Assembly: GCF_034931365.1 (NCBI RefSeq)
Contig: NZ_JAYGII010000005.1
Coordinates: 62,001-126,000 of the forward strand
Direction of reading: 5' to 3'
From: Natronospira elongata
GTDB lineage: Bacteria > Pseudomonadota > Gammaproteobacteria > Natronospirales > Natronospiraceae
DNA length: 64,000 nucleotides
The notes below the pieces were generated by a model. That model did no database searches. It saw only the letters and a list, made by a program, of their open reading frames with translations, and was not told the DNA's origin. This document shows, piece after piece, positions 35,094-44,827 of this stretch (its first letter is position 1; each line of letters starts with the position of its first letter). A program made the position numbers and the translations under genes.

Positions 35094-35678
35094 ATGATGC
35101 GCCGATTCGTGCTGGACACCAGCATCTTCACCAATCCCACCACCATGGCGCAATTTTCCGATGACCCCATGGAATGCATCCGGGTATTCCTGTCTCTTGC
35201 CCGGGAAACGCCCACCGAGTTTTACATGCCTCTGTCGGTCTATGAAGAGTTTCAGCGGGTCCGTGAGATGGGAGAACTGGCGGCGGATTTCGAAACCGAG
35301 GTCTGGATTCGCTCACCCCGCCGCTTTCAGCTGACCATCCCGGCGGAAGTGATGTATGAGTTCATCAACGAGGTCCGCGAGCGGATCGATCGGGGCCTGC
35401 GTATTGCCGAAGAGCACACCAAACGGGCCGGTGAACTGTCGACCATGGAGCCGGAGATCATCACCGAGCTGCGTGAGCGCTTCCGCAGCGCCATGCGCAA
35501 GGGCCTGCTGGATTCTCGGGAGGACGTGGACGTGGTGCTATTGGCCATGGAGCTGGATGCAGAGCTGGCCTCCGCCGACCAGGGCATGCGCAAGTTCGCC
35601 AATCGTGTGGGGGTGAAACTGGTGACCCCGGAATATCTGCGCCGCATCATGGAGAACCTGGGCACGCAGCGCTCCTAG
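35094..35678 (+). CDS. PIN-domain RNA ligase partner protein
   Basis: PIN-fold protein of 194 residues belonging to the family that accompanies Pab1020-type RNA ligases. The four acidic PIN positions are visible: D8 in RFVLDTSIF, E51 in LSVYEEFQR, D144/D146 in SREDVDVVLLAMEL and D162 in SADQGM, so nuclease activity is plausible. GGGAG lies before two adjacent ATGs (35094, 35097); the earlier is used. It converges with the RNA ligase gene (44 nt between stops), unlike the tandem order expected for partners. Inferred role: processing RNA ends before or after ligation. Confidence 0.85.
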   Translation: MMRRFVLDTSIFTNPTTMAQFSDDPMECIRVFLSLARETPTEFYMPLSVYEEFQRVREMGELAADFETEVWIRSPRRFQLTIPAEVMYEFINEVRERIDRGLRIAEEHTKRAGELSTMEPEIITELRERFRSAMRKGLLDSREDVDVVLLAMELDAELASADQGMRKFANRVGVKLVTPEYLRRIMENLGTQRS

Positions 35679-35722
35679 CAGACGATCCGCGCACAGGGTG
35701 TGGCCCTGTGTACGGGGATTGG

Positions 35723-36829
35723 TCAGTCAAATTGCCGACCACCCTGCAGAGCCTGGTTCAGAAAGCCGGTCATTCGCTGGTGCACACGCTCGAATTCCAG
35801 CAGCCAGTAATCACCCTGGCGCTTCGGCATGCCCTTGTAGACCTTGACCCGATCACCACCGGTTTCCTCGATATGCCGGATGAAGGCGTCGGCACTGTCG
35901 CGCCGATTGAAACGGCAACGATAAAGGGAGCCGACGCGGCTTTGCCGACGTGAGATATCAATGCCGCGAAATAAGCCCAGCATCAAGGCATGACCCAATT
36001 CCGCCAGCCGCTCATGGTCCTGCTGCTGGCCGTGCTCGGCCATGAACAGGCCCATGCGCAGCAAACGGTTGGTAAAGTACTCCGGGGGAAGATCCAGTAG
36101 GCCCTGGCCGGTAACGCTGAAATCATATGTGTTTGAGCGCCCGGTCACATACTTGGCACGCTGACCCTGGTCCTCGGGCTTCAGAACCAGACCCTCCTTG
36201 CCCTCTTCATCCAGGCGCAGGATCAAGTCGGCGATCTCGGGGCGCTGCCCGGCGGTGAATCGGCCGAATATCTCCGCCCTGGGCAAGGCATATTGATCCA
36301 GCAATTCCATCCGCCGTGACTGGGTCAGAAAGCCTTCCCGATTCTTTTCCATCATGTCGAAGACAAACAGTCCCACATCTTCCTGGACCTGGGGCGAGTG
36401 CCCCTCCAGGTAGGGGTTATCGGGTCCAACCAGCTCGGCACAAAGAACAAGATCGGGATGATCCTGGAAAATACCCTCATCAAGGAGATCCAGCATGCGA
36501 TCAGTGGCAAAGGGACAAATGAACCCCCCCCGTGACAGGGCATAGACCTGTTCACCGTGCCGGAAGATGCGGATGTTGAAGCCGTCCATCTTCTCTTCCG
36601 CCCAGAAGGGCCCCGCAAACTGCTTGGAAAGACCCGGGTCAAGGGCCTGAATGCGAGCGATGGAAGGATATCCCGGAATGATGCTGCCATCTTCCAGAAC
36701 CACACTGCCCTTGGGGACCTTCTTTATCTGATCAGTTATCCGGGTATAGCCAATATCCTGAAACTGCCTGTGATCGGCCTTGCCCTGATCCTGGGCACGC
36801 TTCAGGCTGTCGGAATCCAGCAGGCTCAT
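35723..36829 (-). CDS. ATP-dependent RNA ligase, Pab1020 (Rnl3) family
   Basis: Nucleotidyltransferase-fold RNA ligase of 368 residues, of the archaeal RNA-circularising type. All core motifs are present: motif I with adenylated lysine K80 in AEEKMDGFNIRIF, R100 in SRGGF, E132 in CAELVGPDNPY, VGLFVFDMM, motif IV EGLVLKP (E212, K217) and motif V K226 in AKYVTGR. The C-terminal third is the family's dimerisation/accessory region. AGAGGGATGCC precedes the ATG. Rare in bacteria and accompanied here by the PIN partner. The RNA substrate is unknown. Confidence 0.88.
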   Translation of the reverse strand: MSLLDSDSLKRAQDQGKADHRQFQDIGYTRITDQIKKVPKGSVVLEDGSIIPGYPSIARIQALDPGLSKQFAGPFWAEEKMDGFNIRIFRHGEQVYALSRGGFICPFATDRMLDLLDEGIFQDHPDLVLCAELVGPDNPYLEGHSPQVQEDVGLFVFDMMEKNREGFLTQSRRMELLDQYALPRAEIFGRFTAGQRPEIADLILRLDEEGKEGLVLKPEDQGQRAKYVTGRSNTYDFSVTGQGLLDLPPEYFTNRLLRMGLFMAEHGQQQDHERLAELGHALMLGLFRGIDISRRQSRVGSLYRCRFNRRDSADAFIRHIEETGGDRVKVYKGMPKRQGDYWLLEFERVHQRMTGFLNQALQGGRQFD

Positions 36830-36952
36830 GGCATCCCTCTAGTTGGCAGTCTCGCTCAGGACTGACAGAATGGTTTTTCCAATGCTACAGATTTGCCCGC
36901 CGGAGGGCGATGGTGTGCCGTGCCTGCGGGATGATCTTGAGGGGAACAGGCT

Positions 36953-37663
36953 ATGCGAATGGTTTTGCTGCTTTTGATTGGATTCATCTGCTTGCCGCTG
37001 GTGGCGAGTGGGGAGGGTTGGCAGTCAGGCCTTTGGTTCACTGAGCTGGATGAAGAGCGGCAGCTTGAGATCGATCAATGGCTGATGGGGCGAGGGTACA
37101 AGGCTCCCATTTCCAAGGGTCCCGGCGCCGAAGAGGACTTTGGCGAGTATGGGATGATGCCGCTTGACCGTCTGTCGTCCGTCGCCGCTGATGGGGACCA
37201 CCGGGCACGCTATATTCTGGGCCGGCGCCTGGTTGATCCTGCGGATGAGGAAGTCGAGGACCGAGAGGCCGCCCTTGAACAGGGTGAGAGGCATCTGCAG
37301 CAATCTCTCGTCCATGGTTATTCAGCAGCGACCTTTCACTTGAGCCAACTCTCGCTACAGCAGATGTTTGCACCCGGACGCACCCCGGAAGGGCGCTCCG
37401 AGCATCGCATTGCCATGCATGGCTGGCTGGAGCTTGGCATGCTGATGAATGATCCTGTCACCCAGGCAGTCAGTAATATCTATTCGGACAATCCCATGCT
37501 CGGCGTGGATGAACAGGAGCTTGAACAGGCCCGTGAACTCGCGGAAGAGCATTATGAGGCTATTCGCCAGGAACGCCATGTGCGTGAACTTGATGTTGAG
37601 GACGAGCGCCCCTGGTTCCACGACGACATCATTGCTGATTTGCAAAGATTGCTGCAGATGTAA
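36953..37663 (+). CDS. Secreted Sel1-like repeat protein, paralog 1
   Basis: Unnamed exported protein of 236 residues with a signal peptide (MRMVLLLLIGFICLPLVASG). The mature part is helical and acidic, with a Sel1/TPR-like arrangement: LSSVAADGDHRARYILGRRLVD, then ALEQGERHLQQSLVHGYSAATFHLSQLSLQQ. It is homologous to the next gene (compare WFTELDEERQLEIDQWLMGRGY with WIANLSPMEERALSQWLEGYGY). GAGGGGAACAGGCT precedes the ATG. It is divergent from the RNA ligase gene, with about 120 bp between. Function unknown. Confidence 0.75.
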   Translation: MRMVLLLLIGFICLPLVASGEGWQSGLWFTELDEERQLEIDQWLMGRGYKAPISKGPGAEEDFGEYGMMPLDRLSSVAADGDHRARYILGRRLVDPADEEVEDREAALEQGERHLQQSLVHGYSAATFHLSQLSLQQMFAPGRTPEGRSEHRIAMHGWLELGMLMNDPVTQAVSNIYSDNPMLGVDEQELEQARELAEEHYEAIRQERHVRELDVEDERPWFHDDIIADLQRLLQM

Positions 37664-37794
37664 CTGTCGACCCAGCGATGGTCCGTCCAGACCGGTTTCG
37701 CCTTGCCTCCGGTGAATTCTGGGAACCTCTATACAGGGCTTCCTTCAGTTCGAGCAAGGTCAAAGCGATAGCTTGGTTTCCCCAGGGAATGTAA

Positions 37795-38718
37795 ATGAAG
37801 AGGATATTGATTGGCTCAATGTTGATTCTCCTCCTTGCCGGTCTGGCCTGGCAGTGGCCTGTGGCTGTCGGCGAGTCAGAACCGAAGTATGAAACAGCGG
37901 AAGTTGCCGATGAAAATGGAACACTGGCTGAAGAAACGTCGGCCATTGAACAAACCCATGGAGACGGGTCGGTCCCATTGGACAGGGAAGAGAAGGACGT
38001 GATGGAGGCTAATGATCTTGAGCAAGACTGTTTCGATGAGTCGGAGCTCTGGATTGCCAATCTCAGTCCGATGGAAGAACGGGCACTGAGCCAGTGGTTG
38101 GAAGGTTATGGCTATTACGGCGAGATCAATCCCACCGGGCCACTGGGACAAGAGCGTTTTGGCGACTATGCGACCTATTCGGATACAGATCTGGCGTCGC
38201 TGTCAGATAATGCCAATGATGCCAAGGCACAACTGGTACTCGGCGAGCGCCTGTTGGAGAAAGGCAAATGGGAAGCGGCTGAAGAGCGGCTCTGGCAGGC
38301 CGTGGTAAATGGCTACACCAGTGTCGTACTACAAATGCCCTGGCATCATCTGACTTCGGATTCCGATTTGTCGCCCTCGGAGCGTTCAAAGCGGAACCTG
38401 ATCCAGCTGGTGGCTTATCAGCGACTCTATGTGAAACTGGACGGTCCCATGGCACCGCTGGTGGCCATGAATCTTCGGGAGATGGAGGATCCTGATCCAG
38501 GGCACATGGGGCGACAGCTTGATTCCGAGGGTTTCGCGGAAGCCAAGGCCATTGCGGAAGGGATGTTGAACCGGATTGAAAGGGAACGGGCAGAGAAGGG
38601 CATTCGACTCTTCAGGCCGATTCCACCCCCGGAGGCGGAACGATTCAGGCAGGACCTGCTGGAGATCATTGCCAATCTGGACCAGGGCCGAGAACCCTGC
38701 CAGGCCGTTTCCCATTGA
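37795..38718 (+). CDS. Secreted Sel1-like repeat protein, paralog 2 with acidic N-terminal spacer
   Basis: Unnamed exported protein of 307 residues. A signal peptide or anchor (RILIGSMLILLLAGLAWQWPVAVG) is followed by an acidic low-complexity spacer of about 70 residues (rich in E, D and T), then the domain shared with the preceding gene: ELWIANLSPMEERALSQWLEGYGYYGEI, LASLSDNANDAKAQLVLGERLLEKGKWEAAEERLWQAV. The pair arose by tandem duplication. CAGGGA lies before the ATG. Base composition looks less GC-rich than the flanking genes, a possible sign of transfer or relaxed selection. Confidence 0.75.
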   Translation: MKRILIGSMLILLLAGLAWQWPVAVGESEPKYETAEVADENGTLAEETSAIEQTHGDGSVPLDREEKDVMEANDLEQDCFDESELWIANLSPMEERALSQWLEGYGYYGEINPTGPLGQERFGDYATYSDTDLASLSDNANDAKAQLVLGERLLEKGKWEAAEERLWQAVVNGYTSVVLQMPWHHLTSDSDLSPSERSKRNLIQLVAYQRLYVKLDGPMAPLVAMNLREMEDPDPGHMGRQLDSEGFAEAKAIAEGMLNRIERERAEKGIRLFRPIPPPEAERFRQDLLEIIANLDQGREPCQAVSH

Positions 38719-38745
38719 AAAACCGTCGTGTAATCAGATGCTTCT

Positions 38746-40203
38746 CTAGACGGCCGTTTGATAGTCGAGCTGTTGACCCGGCAACTCGATCCGACCCAGG
38801 CCGAGATATTCAATGATGCCCATGGCGGCCTGACGCCCCTCATAGACTGCAGTGACCACCAGGTCAGCGCCCCGAACCATGTCGCCGCCGGCAAAGATCT
38901 GCGGATTGGATGTCTGCATGTAGAAAGGACCCCGAGGTGCCGCGAGCACACGGCCATCCTCGTGCACGGTGATGCGGTTTGCCTTGAACCATTCAGCCGG
39001 CTGTGGCCTGAAACCGAAGGCCACGACCACGGCATCCGCGTCGATGACCTCCTCACTGTCTTCGACCTGCTCAATGCGGGTCTGACCATCTCCATCCGTG
39101 GTCAGTCGTGTACGCATGAAACGAACCCCGACAGCCTTGCCATCCGCCTCGACAATGGCGACCGGCTGTCGATTGAAGAGAAACTTCACACCCTCTTCGC
39201 GAGCGTTCTTGTATTCCTTGCGGGAGCCACGCAATTGGCCCTCACCCCGGCGGTGGACACAAGTGACCGAGGCAGCGCCCTGACGAATAGCGGTGCGGTT
39301 GCAGTCCATGGCGGTGTCACCGGCACCGAGGACCACTACACGCTTGTCCTTGAGATCGATGTAGCCCGGCCCCTGTTGTGCCCAGCCTTCCACCTGACGG
39401 ATATTGCCGATCAGATAATCCAGTGCCGGATGCACATTGGGCAGACTCTCCCCCGGAAAGCCACCGGTGACGGCCTGATAGGTACCCATGCCCATGAACA
39501 CGGCATCATAATCGGCAAGCAATTTCTCCATGCTCACATCACTGCCGATTTCGGTGTTGAGCACGAACTGAACGCCCATTTCCTCCATGACGGCGCGACG
39601 GGTACGCACCACATCCTTTTCCAGCTTGAAGGGAGGGATGCCAAAGGTCAGCAGACCACCAATTTCCGCATAGCGGTCGAAAACCACCGGCTGGACACCA
39701 TGACGAATCAGGACATCGGCACAGGCCAGTCCGGCCGGGCCTGCGCCGATGACGGCAACCTGTTTACCACTGGGCTCAGCATCCACGGTGGGACGCCAGC
39801 CTTGTTTGAAGGCCTCATCGGTAATGTACTTCTCCACCGAACCGATGGTAACCGCCCCATAACCATCATTGAGGGTACAGGCCCCTTCGCAAAGTCTGTC
39901 CTGGGGGCAGATCCGACCACACATTTCCGGCAGGGAATTGGTCTTGTGCGACAGTTCGGCGGCCTCGAACAGGCGGCCGTCTTCGACCAGGCGCAGCCAA
40001 TGGGGGATATAGTTGTGCACCGGACATTCCCACTCACAATAGGGATTGCCGCAGTCGATACAGCGGGCAGCCTGCTCGGAGGCCTGATCTCGATCGTACT
40101 GGCCGGTAATTTCCTTGAATTCCTGGATCCGCAGGGATGCCGGCGTGGTTCTCGGCATCTGTCTGGGGACGTTCAGGAAATGCAGGGGGTCCTTTCTAGC
40201 CAT
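38746..40203 (-). CDS. gltD: Glutamate synthase [NADPH] small subunit
   Basis: Electron-input subunit of GOGAT, passing electrons from NADPH via FAD and iron-sulfur clusters to GltB. The N-terminal cluster-binding cysteines are in CIDCGNPYCEWECPVHNYIP and MCGRICPQDRLCEGACTL. The FAD loop is VIGAGPAGLACADVL (about 150-165) and the NADPH loop VVLGAGDTAMDC. The C-terminal region FAGGDMVRGADLVVTAVYEGRQAA is typical. Length 485 (E. coli 472). It lies 70 nt downstream of gltB and converges with the Sel1-like genes. Confidence 0.97.
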   Translation of the reverse strand: MARKDPLHFLNVPRQMPRTTPASLRIQEFKEITGQYDRDQASEQAARCIDCGNPYCEWECPVHNYIPHWLRLVEDGRLFEAAELSHKTNSLPEMCGRICPQDRLCEGACTLNDGYGAVTIGSVEKYITDEAFKQGWRPTVDAEPSGKQVAVIGAGPAGLACADVLIRHGVQPVVFDRYAEIGGLLTFGIPPFKLEKDVVRTRRAVMEEMGVQFVLNTEIGSDVSMEKLLADYDAVFMGMGTYQAVTGGFPGESLPNVHPALDYLIGNIRQVEGWAQQGPGYIDLKDKRVVVLGAGDTAMDCNRTAIRQGAASVTCVHRRGEGQLRGSRKEYKNAREEGVKFLFNRQPVAIVEADGKAVGVRFMRTRLTTDGDGQTRIEQVEDSEEVIDADAVVVAFGFRPQPAEWFKANRITVHEDGRVLAAPRGPFYMQTSNPQIFAGGDMVRGADLVVTAVYEGRQAAMGIIEYLGLGRIELPGQQLDYQTAV

Positions 40204-40273
40204 TGTCTCTGCTCCCGACGATTGGCGACATGCCCGGTTGGTAGCGATAGCGCTTCATTTCCAAGGTGTTCAT

Positions 40274-43200
40274 TTACGCGGCGCTGCTCAAGGTATCCAG
40301 CAGGGATTCAATATCCTCGGCCTTGGGCTTGACCAGCCAGAACCGGCCGATCCAGGCGCGGAAATCATCCAGGATTTCCTGGCCCCATTCGCTGCCCGTG
40401 TATTCCACATGACGCTCTATCAGCTCGCGAAGGTAATGAACATGCTGCTCCAGGTATTCCAGTGAAATACGGTGGATATCGATGAGCTCGTGGTTGTAAC
40501 GATCAACGAAGTACCTGTGTTCATCGAGGACATAGGCAAAGCCACCGGTCATGCCGGCACCGAAGTTGAGTCCTGTCTCACCAAGTACCACCACCACGCC
40601 GCCGGTCATGTACTCACAGCCATGGTCACCACAACCCTCGACAACGGCGGTTGCCCCGGAATTGCGCACGGCAAAACGCTCACCCGCCTGGCCGGCGGCG
40701 AATAAGTCACCACCGGTGGCCCCATAGAGGCAGGTGTTGCCGATGATGGCGGAATCCCGGGCCGTAATGACACTGCCCTCGGGCGGATGAATGACGATCC
40801 GGCCGCCGGTCATTCCCTTGCCGACATAGTCGTTGGCCTCTCCGGACAAGGTGAGGTGAAGACCACCGGTGTTCCAGACGCCAAAGCTCTGACCGGCCGT
40901 GCCGCTCAGCTTGATATTGAGGGGGTGCTCGGCCATACCCTGGTTGCCGTGGTGACGGGCAATCTCGCCAGCCAGACGGCCGCCAATGGAACGGTGATAG
41001 TTCTCGATGCGGTAGTGGAATTCGCCACCGGCATTGGCCTCAATGGACGGACGGGTATCGTCGAGCATTTCCTCGGCCAGCTCCCCCCGATCCCAGGGCG
41101 GATTACGTTCCTGCTCACAACGGCGCGGACGAGTCGTCGGCAGGCCACCGTCGGAGAGTATGGCACTCAAATCGAGTCCCTGTTGGCGCTCGGATTGGGG
41201 CGCTATCTTTTCAAGATATTCCGGATGGCCGATAAGCTGGTCCAGGCTACGGACACCCATGGCCGCCATCCACCGCCTGACTTCCTCGGCAATGAAGCAG
41301 AAATAATTGACCACTCGCTCCGGCGTCCCGCGGAAGGCGTCACGCAGTCGCTGGTCCTGAGTGGCCACCCCGGTGGTGCAGTTGTTGAGGTGACAGACCC
41401 GCAGATAGGTACATCCAAGGGCAATCATGGGAGCAGTGCCGAAGCCGTAGCTTTCGGCACCGAGACAGGCGGCCTTGATCACGTCCAGACCGGTCTTGAA
41501 ACCGCCATCGGCCTGCAAGCGGATACGCCCGCGCAGATCGTTGCCCCGCAGGGTCTGCTGGACCTCTGCAATGCCCATTTCCCAGGGGCCACCGCAGTAC
41601 TTCACCGAGGTCAGAGGACTGGCGCCGGTACCCCCATCGTAGCCGGCGATGGTAATCAGGTCGGCATAGGCCTTGGCGACACCGGCGGCGATGGTACCCA
41701 CCCCGGGTGCCGCCACCAGCTTGACCGAGACCAGTGCCTCCGGATTGACCTGCTTTAAATCAAAGATCAGCTGGGCCAGGTCCTCGATGGAATAGATATC
41801 GTGATGGGGGGGTGGCGAGATCAGGGCAACACCGGGGCGCGCGTAGCGCAGGCGGGCGATCAATTGATTGACCTTATGCCCGGGCAACTGCCCCCCTTCA
41901 CCGGGCTTGGCGCCCTGGGCCATCTTGATTTGCAGCACCTCGGCATTGACCAGGTATTCGGCGGTGACACCAAAGCGCCCGGAAGCAACCTGCTTGATCT
42001 TGGAGATGCGTTCATCACGGAAGCGGGCGGCATCCTCGCCCCCTTCCCCGGAGTTGGAACGACCGCCGATCCGGTTCATGGCAATGGCCAATGCTTCATG
42101 GGCCTCGGGCGAAAGGGCGCCCAATGACATGGCGGCCGTGTCAAAGCGGGGCAGAATCTTTTCAATCGGCTCCACTTCCTCCAGCGGGACGGGCTCGCTG
42201 GCCTGTCTGGGCTGCATCATGTCGCGGAGGACCATGGGCGGTCTGTCGTTGACCAGTTGCTGGAAGGCCTCCCAGTCAGACCATTCGCCGCTCCTTACCG
42301 CTCGCTGCAGGGCGTGGACCACCGCCGGGTTCCAGGCATGGTATTCACCATCATGAATCCATTTCAGTAGCCCGCCCTGGTCACGCAGGGCGCGGCTATC
42401 CCAGGCCCGGTCGGCGAGCTGGCGCTGGTCCCGGTCGAGATCGGCGAAGCCGACACCGCCAATGCGGCTGGTGGTGCCGGCGAAACAGCAATCCACCACC
42501 TCGTCATTGAGACCGACGATTTCAAACAGGGCCGCGCCCCGGTAACTGGCGATGGTGGAAATACCCATCTTGGAGAGGATCTTGAAAAGACCCTTGCGGA
42601 TGCCGCGGCGAAAGGCTCGGCCCGGCTCCCGTCGTCTCTGGGGATCGAGTTCACCGGACCGGACCATGTCGGCGATCACTTCATAGGCGAGCCAGGGATG
42701 CACGGCGGTGGCGCCATAGCCGATCAGGCAGGCAAAATGGTGGGGATCCCGCGCCGTGGCGGTCTCCACAACGAGATTGACCGAGGCCCTGAGACCCGTT
42801 TCCACCAGCCGGCGGTTGATCGCCCCGGTGGCCAGCAGGGCATGGACGGGTAGCTGATCGCGGGCGATGGCCCGGTCACTGAGAATGAGGATGCGGGCGC
42901 CGTCCCGTACGGCGGCCTCGGCCTCTTCGGTGAGCCGGGCCACCGCGGCCTTCTGGCCCAGCCCCCGCTCCACATTGAGGTTGATTTCGTGACGAGGCCA
43001 GCGCTCCGGATCCAGGGCCCGAATCAGTTCAAATTTCCGGGTTGAGAGCACCGGCGAACCCATCAACACCCTTTCACCCAATCGCGGGCCCGGCTCGAAG
43101 GGATTGAGTTCCGGCCCCAGACGAGTCTCCAGGGACATGACCAGGCGTTCCCGCAGGGGATCAATGGGGGGATTGGTCACCTGGGCGAATTGCTGGCGGA

Positions 43201-44749
43201 AGCCGTCGTACAGGGAACGCTGCCGACGGGAAAGCATGGGCAGAGGGGTATCGTCACCCATGGACCCGACGGCTTCTGCCTCATTCAAGGCCAATGGGCG
43301 CAGGATGTGGTCTCTTTCCTCGAAACTGAGCCCAAACAGCTTCTCCGCCCGGGCCAGGGCCTCGGCCTCCAGAGGCTCGATGCTCAACGTCTCGTCAACC
43401 AGGATGGAGCCGATCCAGGTGGTACCGTCCTTCAACCATTGTCGAGCCGGCCAGCGTGCGGCGATTTCCCGATCCAGCTCGTCCGGGTAGATCAGTCTGC
43501 CTTTGGCCGTGTCGACGGCGATCATCTGGCCGGGGCCCAGGCGCCCCTTTTCCACGATCTCGCCGGGCGCGGCGTCCATCACACCGGCCTCGGAGGCCAG
43601 CATGATGATGTCCTTGTCGGTGCGGCAATATCGCGCCGGCCGCAGGCCATTTCGATCCAGGGCGCAGGCCGCGTAGCGGCCGTCGGAAAGAACCACTCCG
43701 GCGGGGCCATCCCAGGCCTCCAGATGCATGCCCACCATCTCGAAGAAGGCGCGAACGTCAGCAGGCCGGGTCTCGTCGTTTTGCCAGGCGGGCGGAATCA
43801 GGACCCGCATGGCGAGTGGAAGATCCATGCCGCCGGCAATCAGCACTTCAAGCAGGTTATCCAGGCTTTCGGAATCCGAGCCATCCATTTTCACGAAGGG
43901 GGTCATGTCTTCCCAGCCCTCGAGTGGCTTGCCGTCTTCGCCCCGGGGTATCCAGATTCGCTCCCGCGCCTTGGCCCAGGCGCGATTGCCCGCGATGGTG
44001 TTGATCTCGCCATTGTGAGCGAGGTAGCGGAAGGGCTGCGCCAACCGCCACTGTGGCAGGGTGTTGGTGGAAAAGCGCTGGTGGAAGACCACCGAGGCAG
44101 TCGCCAGTTCCGGATGGGTGAGGTCGGGATAGAGCAGCGGGAGATTCGCCGGCATCACCAGACCCTTGTAGCTAAGGGTATCCGGAGAGAGGCTGGGGAT
44201 GTAGAAATACGGATTGTCCGCCATCATTCCTTCGGCGCGACGACGGGCGAAGGTCAGGGCGAGTCGAAAACGGCGATCACTGAGCGCCGCCGGCCGATCC
44301 ACGAATACCTGCTCGATCTGCGGCTGACTGCGAGCCGCTTCCTTGCCAAGGGCCTCGGGATTGCTGGGCACCTTGCGCCAGCCCGCGGCGCTCAGGCCAT
44401 GAGCCTCAAGGGCAGTCTGCAATGCCGCGCGACCGGCATCGGCTGCCTGGGGGTCCAGAAACACGCAGCCGACGGCAAATCCATCTTCGAGATCCAGACC
44501 CTGCTCAGCGGCAAGGGCGCGGAGAAAGGCCTCTGGTCGTCGCAACAACAATCCGCAGCCATCGCCGGTCTTGCGGTCAGCGGCGACCGCGCCACGATGG
44601 GTCAGGCGCTCCAGGGCCCGAACGGCGACTTGAACCAGAGAGCTGGATGCCCGGCCCTGCATATCGGCAACCAGGCCAAAACCACAGCTATCGCGCTCGA
44701 AATGGCGGCGATAAAGGCTGTTTCGCAGATCAGCGGGGGTATCGGTCAC
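40274..44749 (-). CDS. gltB: Glutamate synthase [NADPH] large subunit
   Basis: Makes two glutamates from glutamine and 2-oxoglutarate. Domains in order are class II glutamine amidotransferase (nucleophile C22 in RDSCGFGLVADMQG, exposed after removal of a 21-residue propeptide), central domain, FMN barrel (AMSLGALSPEAHEALAIAMNRIGGRSNSGEGGED; GAKPGEGGQLPGHKV; YDGGTGASPLTSVKYCGGPWE), 3Fe-4S cysteines near CTYLRVCHLNNCTTG, and the C-terminal beta-helix (GMTGGRIVIHPP). GTG at 44749 with AGGGAGAAG upstream gives 1491 residues, close to E. coli; an upstream in-frame start at 44866 would add an atypical 39 residues. Confidence 0.96.
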   Translation of the reverse strand: MTDTPADLRNSLYRRHFERDSCGFGLVADMQGRASSSLVQVAVRALERLTHRGAVAADRKTGDGCGLLLRRPEAFLRALAAEQGLDLEDGFAVGCVFLDPQAADAGRAALQTALEAHGLSAAGWRKVPSNPEALGKEAARSQPQIEQVFVDRPAALSDRRFRLALTFARRRAEGMMADNPYFYIPSLSPDTLSYKGLVMPANLPLLYPDLTHPELATASVVFHQRFSTNTLPQWRLAQPFRYLAHNGEINTIAGNRAWAKARERIWIPRGEDGKPLEGWEDMTPFVKMDGSDSESLDNLLEVLIAGGMDLPLAMRVLIPPAWQNDETRPADVRAFFEMVGMHLEAWDGPAGVVLSDGRYAACALDRNGLRPARYCRTDKDIIMLASEAGVMDAAPGEIVEKGRLGPGQMIAVDTAKGRLIYPDELDREIAARWPARQWLKDGTTWIGSILVDETLSIEPLEAEALARAEKLFGLSFEERDHILRPLALNEAEAVGSMGDDTPLPMLSRRQRSLYDGFRQQFAQVTNPPIDPLRERLVMSLETRLGPELNPFEPGPRLGERVLMGSPVLSTRKFELIRALDPERWPRHEINLNVERGLGQKAAVARLTEEAEAAVRDGARILILSDRAIARDQLPVHALLATGAINRRLVETGLRASVNLVVETATARDPHHFACLIGYGATAVHPWLAYEVIADMVRSGELDPQRRREPGRAFRRGIRKGLFKILSKMGISTIASYRGAALFEIVGLNDEVVDCCFAGTTSRIGGVGFADLDRDQRQLADRAWDSRALRDQGGLLKWIHDGEYHAWNPAVVHALQRAVRSGEWSDWEAFQQLVNDRPPMVLRDMMQPRQASEPVPLEEVEPIEKILPRFDTAAMSLGALSPEAHEALAIAMNRIGGRSNSGEGGEDAARFRDERISKIKQVASGRFGVTAEYLVNAEVLQIKMAQGAKPGEGGQLPGHKVNQLIARLRYARPGVALISPPPHHDIYSIEDLAQLIFDLKQVNPEALVSVKLVAAPGVGTIAAGVAKAYADLITIAGYDGGTGASPLTSVKYCGGPWEMGIAEVQQTLRGNDLRGRIRLQADGGFKTGLDVIKAACLGAESYGFGTAPMIALGCTYLRVCHLNNCTTGVATQDQRLRDAFRGTPERVVNYFCFIAEEVRRWMAAMGVRSLDQLIGHPEYLEKIAPQSERQQGLDLSAILSDGGLPTTRPRRCEQERNPPWDRGELAEEMLDDTRPSIEANAGGEFHYRIENYHRSIGGRLAGEIARHHGNQGMAEHPLNIKLSGTAGQSFGVWNTGGLHLTLSGEANDYVGKGMTGGRIVIHPPEGSVITARDSAIIGNTCLYGATGGDLFAAGQAGERFAVRNSGATAVVEGCGDHGCEYMTGGVVVVLGETGLNFGAGMTGGFAYVLDEHRYFVDRYNHELIDIHRISLEYLEQHVHYLRELIERHVEYTGSEWGQEILDDFRAWIGRFWLVKPKAEDIESLLDTLSSAA

Positions 44750-44788
44750 AGGCGCTTCTCCCTGGTCTAGCGCTCGAACATGGGGCTC

Positions 44789-44827
44789 ACCCCCGCCGTG
44801 GCGGCAGGGGTCAAACAGTCGTTTGAC
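44789..44827 (-). promoter_or_regulatory. Paired hairpins in the gltB leader
   Basis: Two adjoining inverted repeats lie 40-80 nt upstream of the gltB GTG. One is ACCCCC...AGGGGT around GCCGTGGCGGC (44789-44811), and one is GTCAAAC-AGTC-GTTTGAC (44810-44827). They could be the terminator of the upstream Smr gene or a leader structure controlling gltB. No matching U-run or known riboswitch pattern was seen. Confidence 0.4.

Noticed and set aside
43190..44770. Long plus-strand open frame opposite gltB
   Set aside because: Antisense to the conserved amidotransferase and central domains; no recognisable protein.
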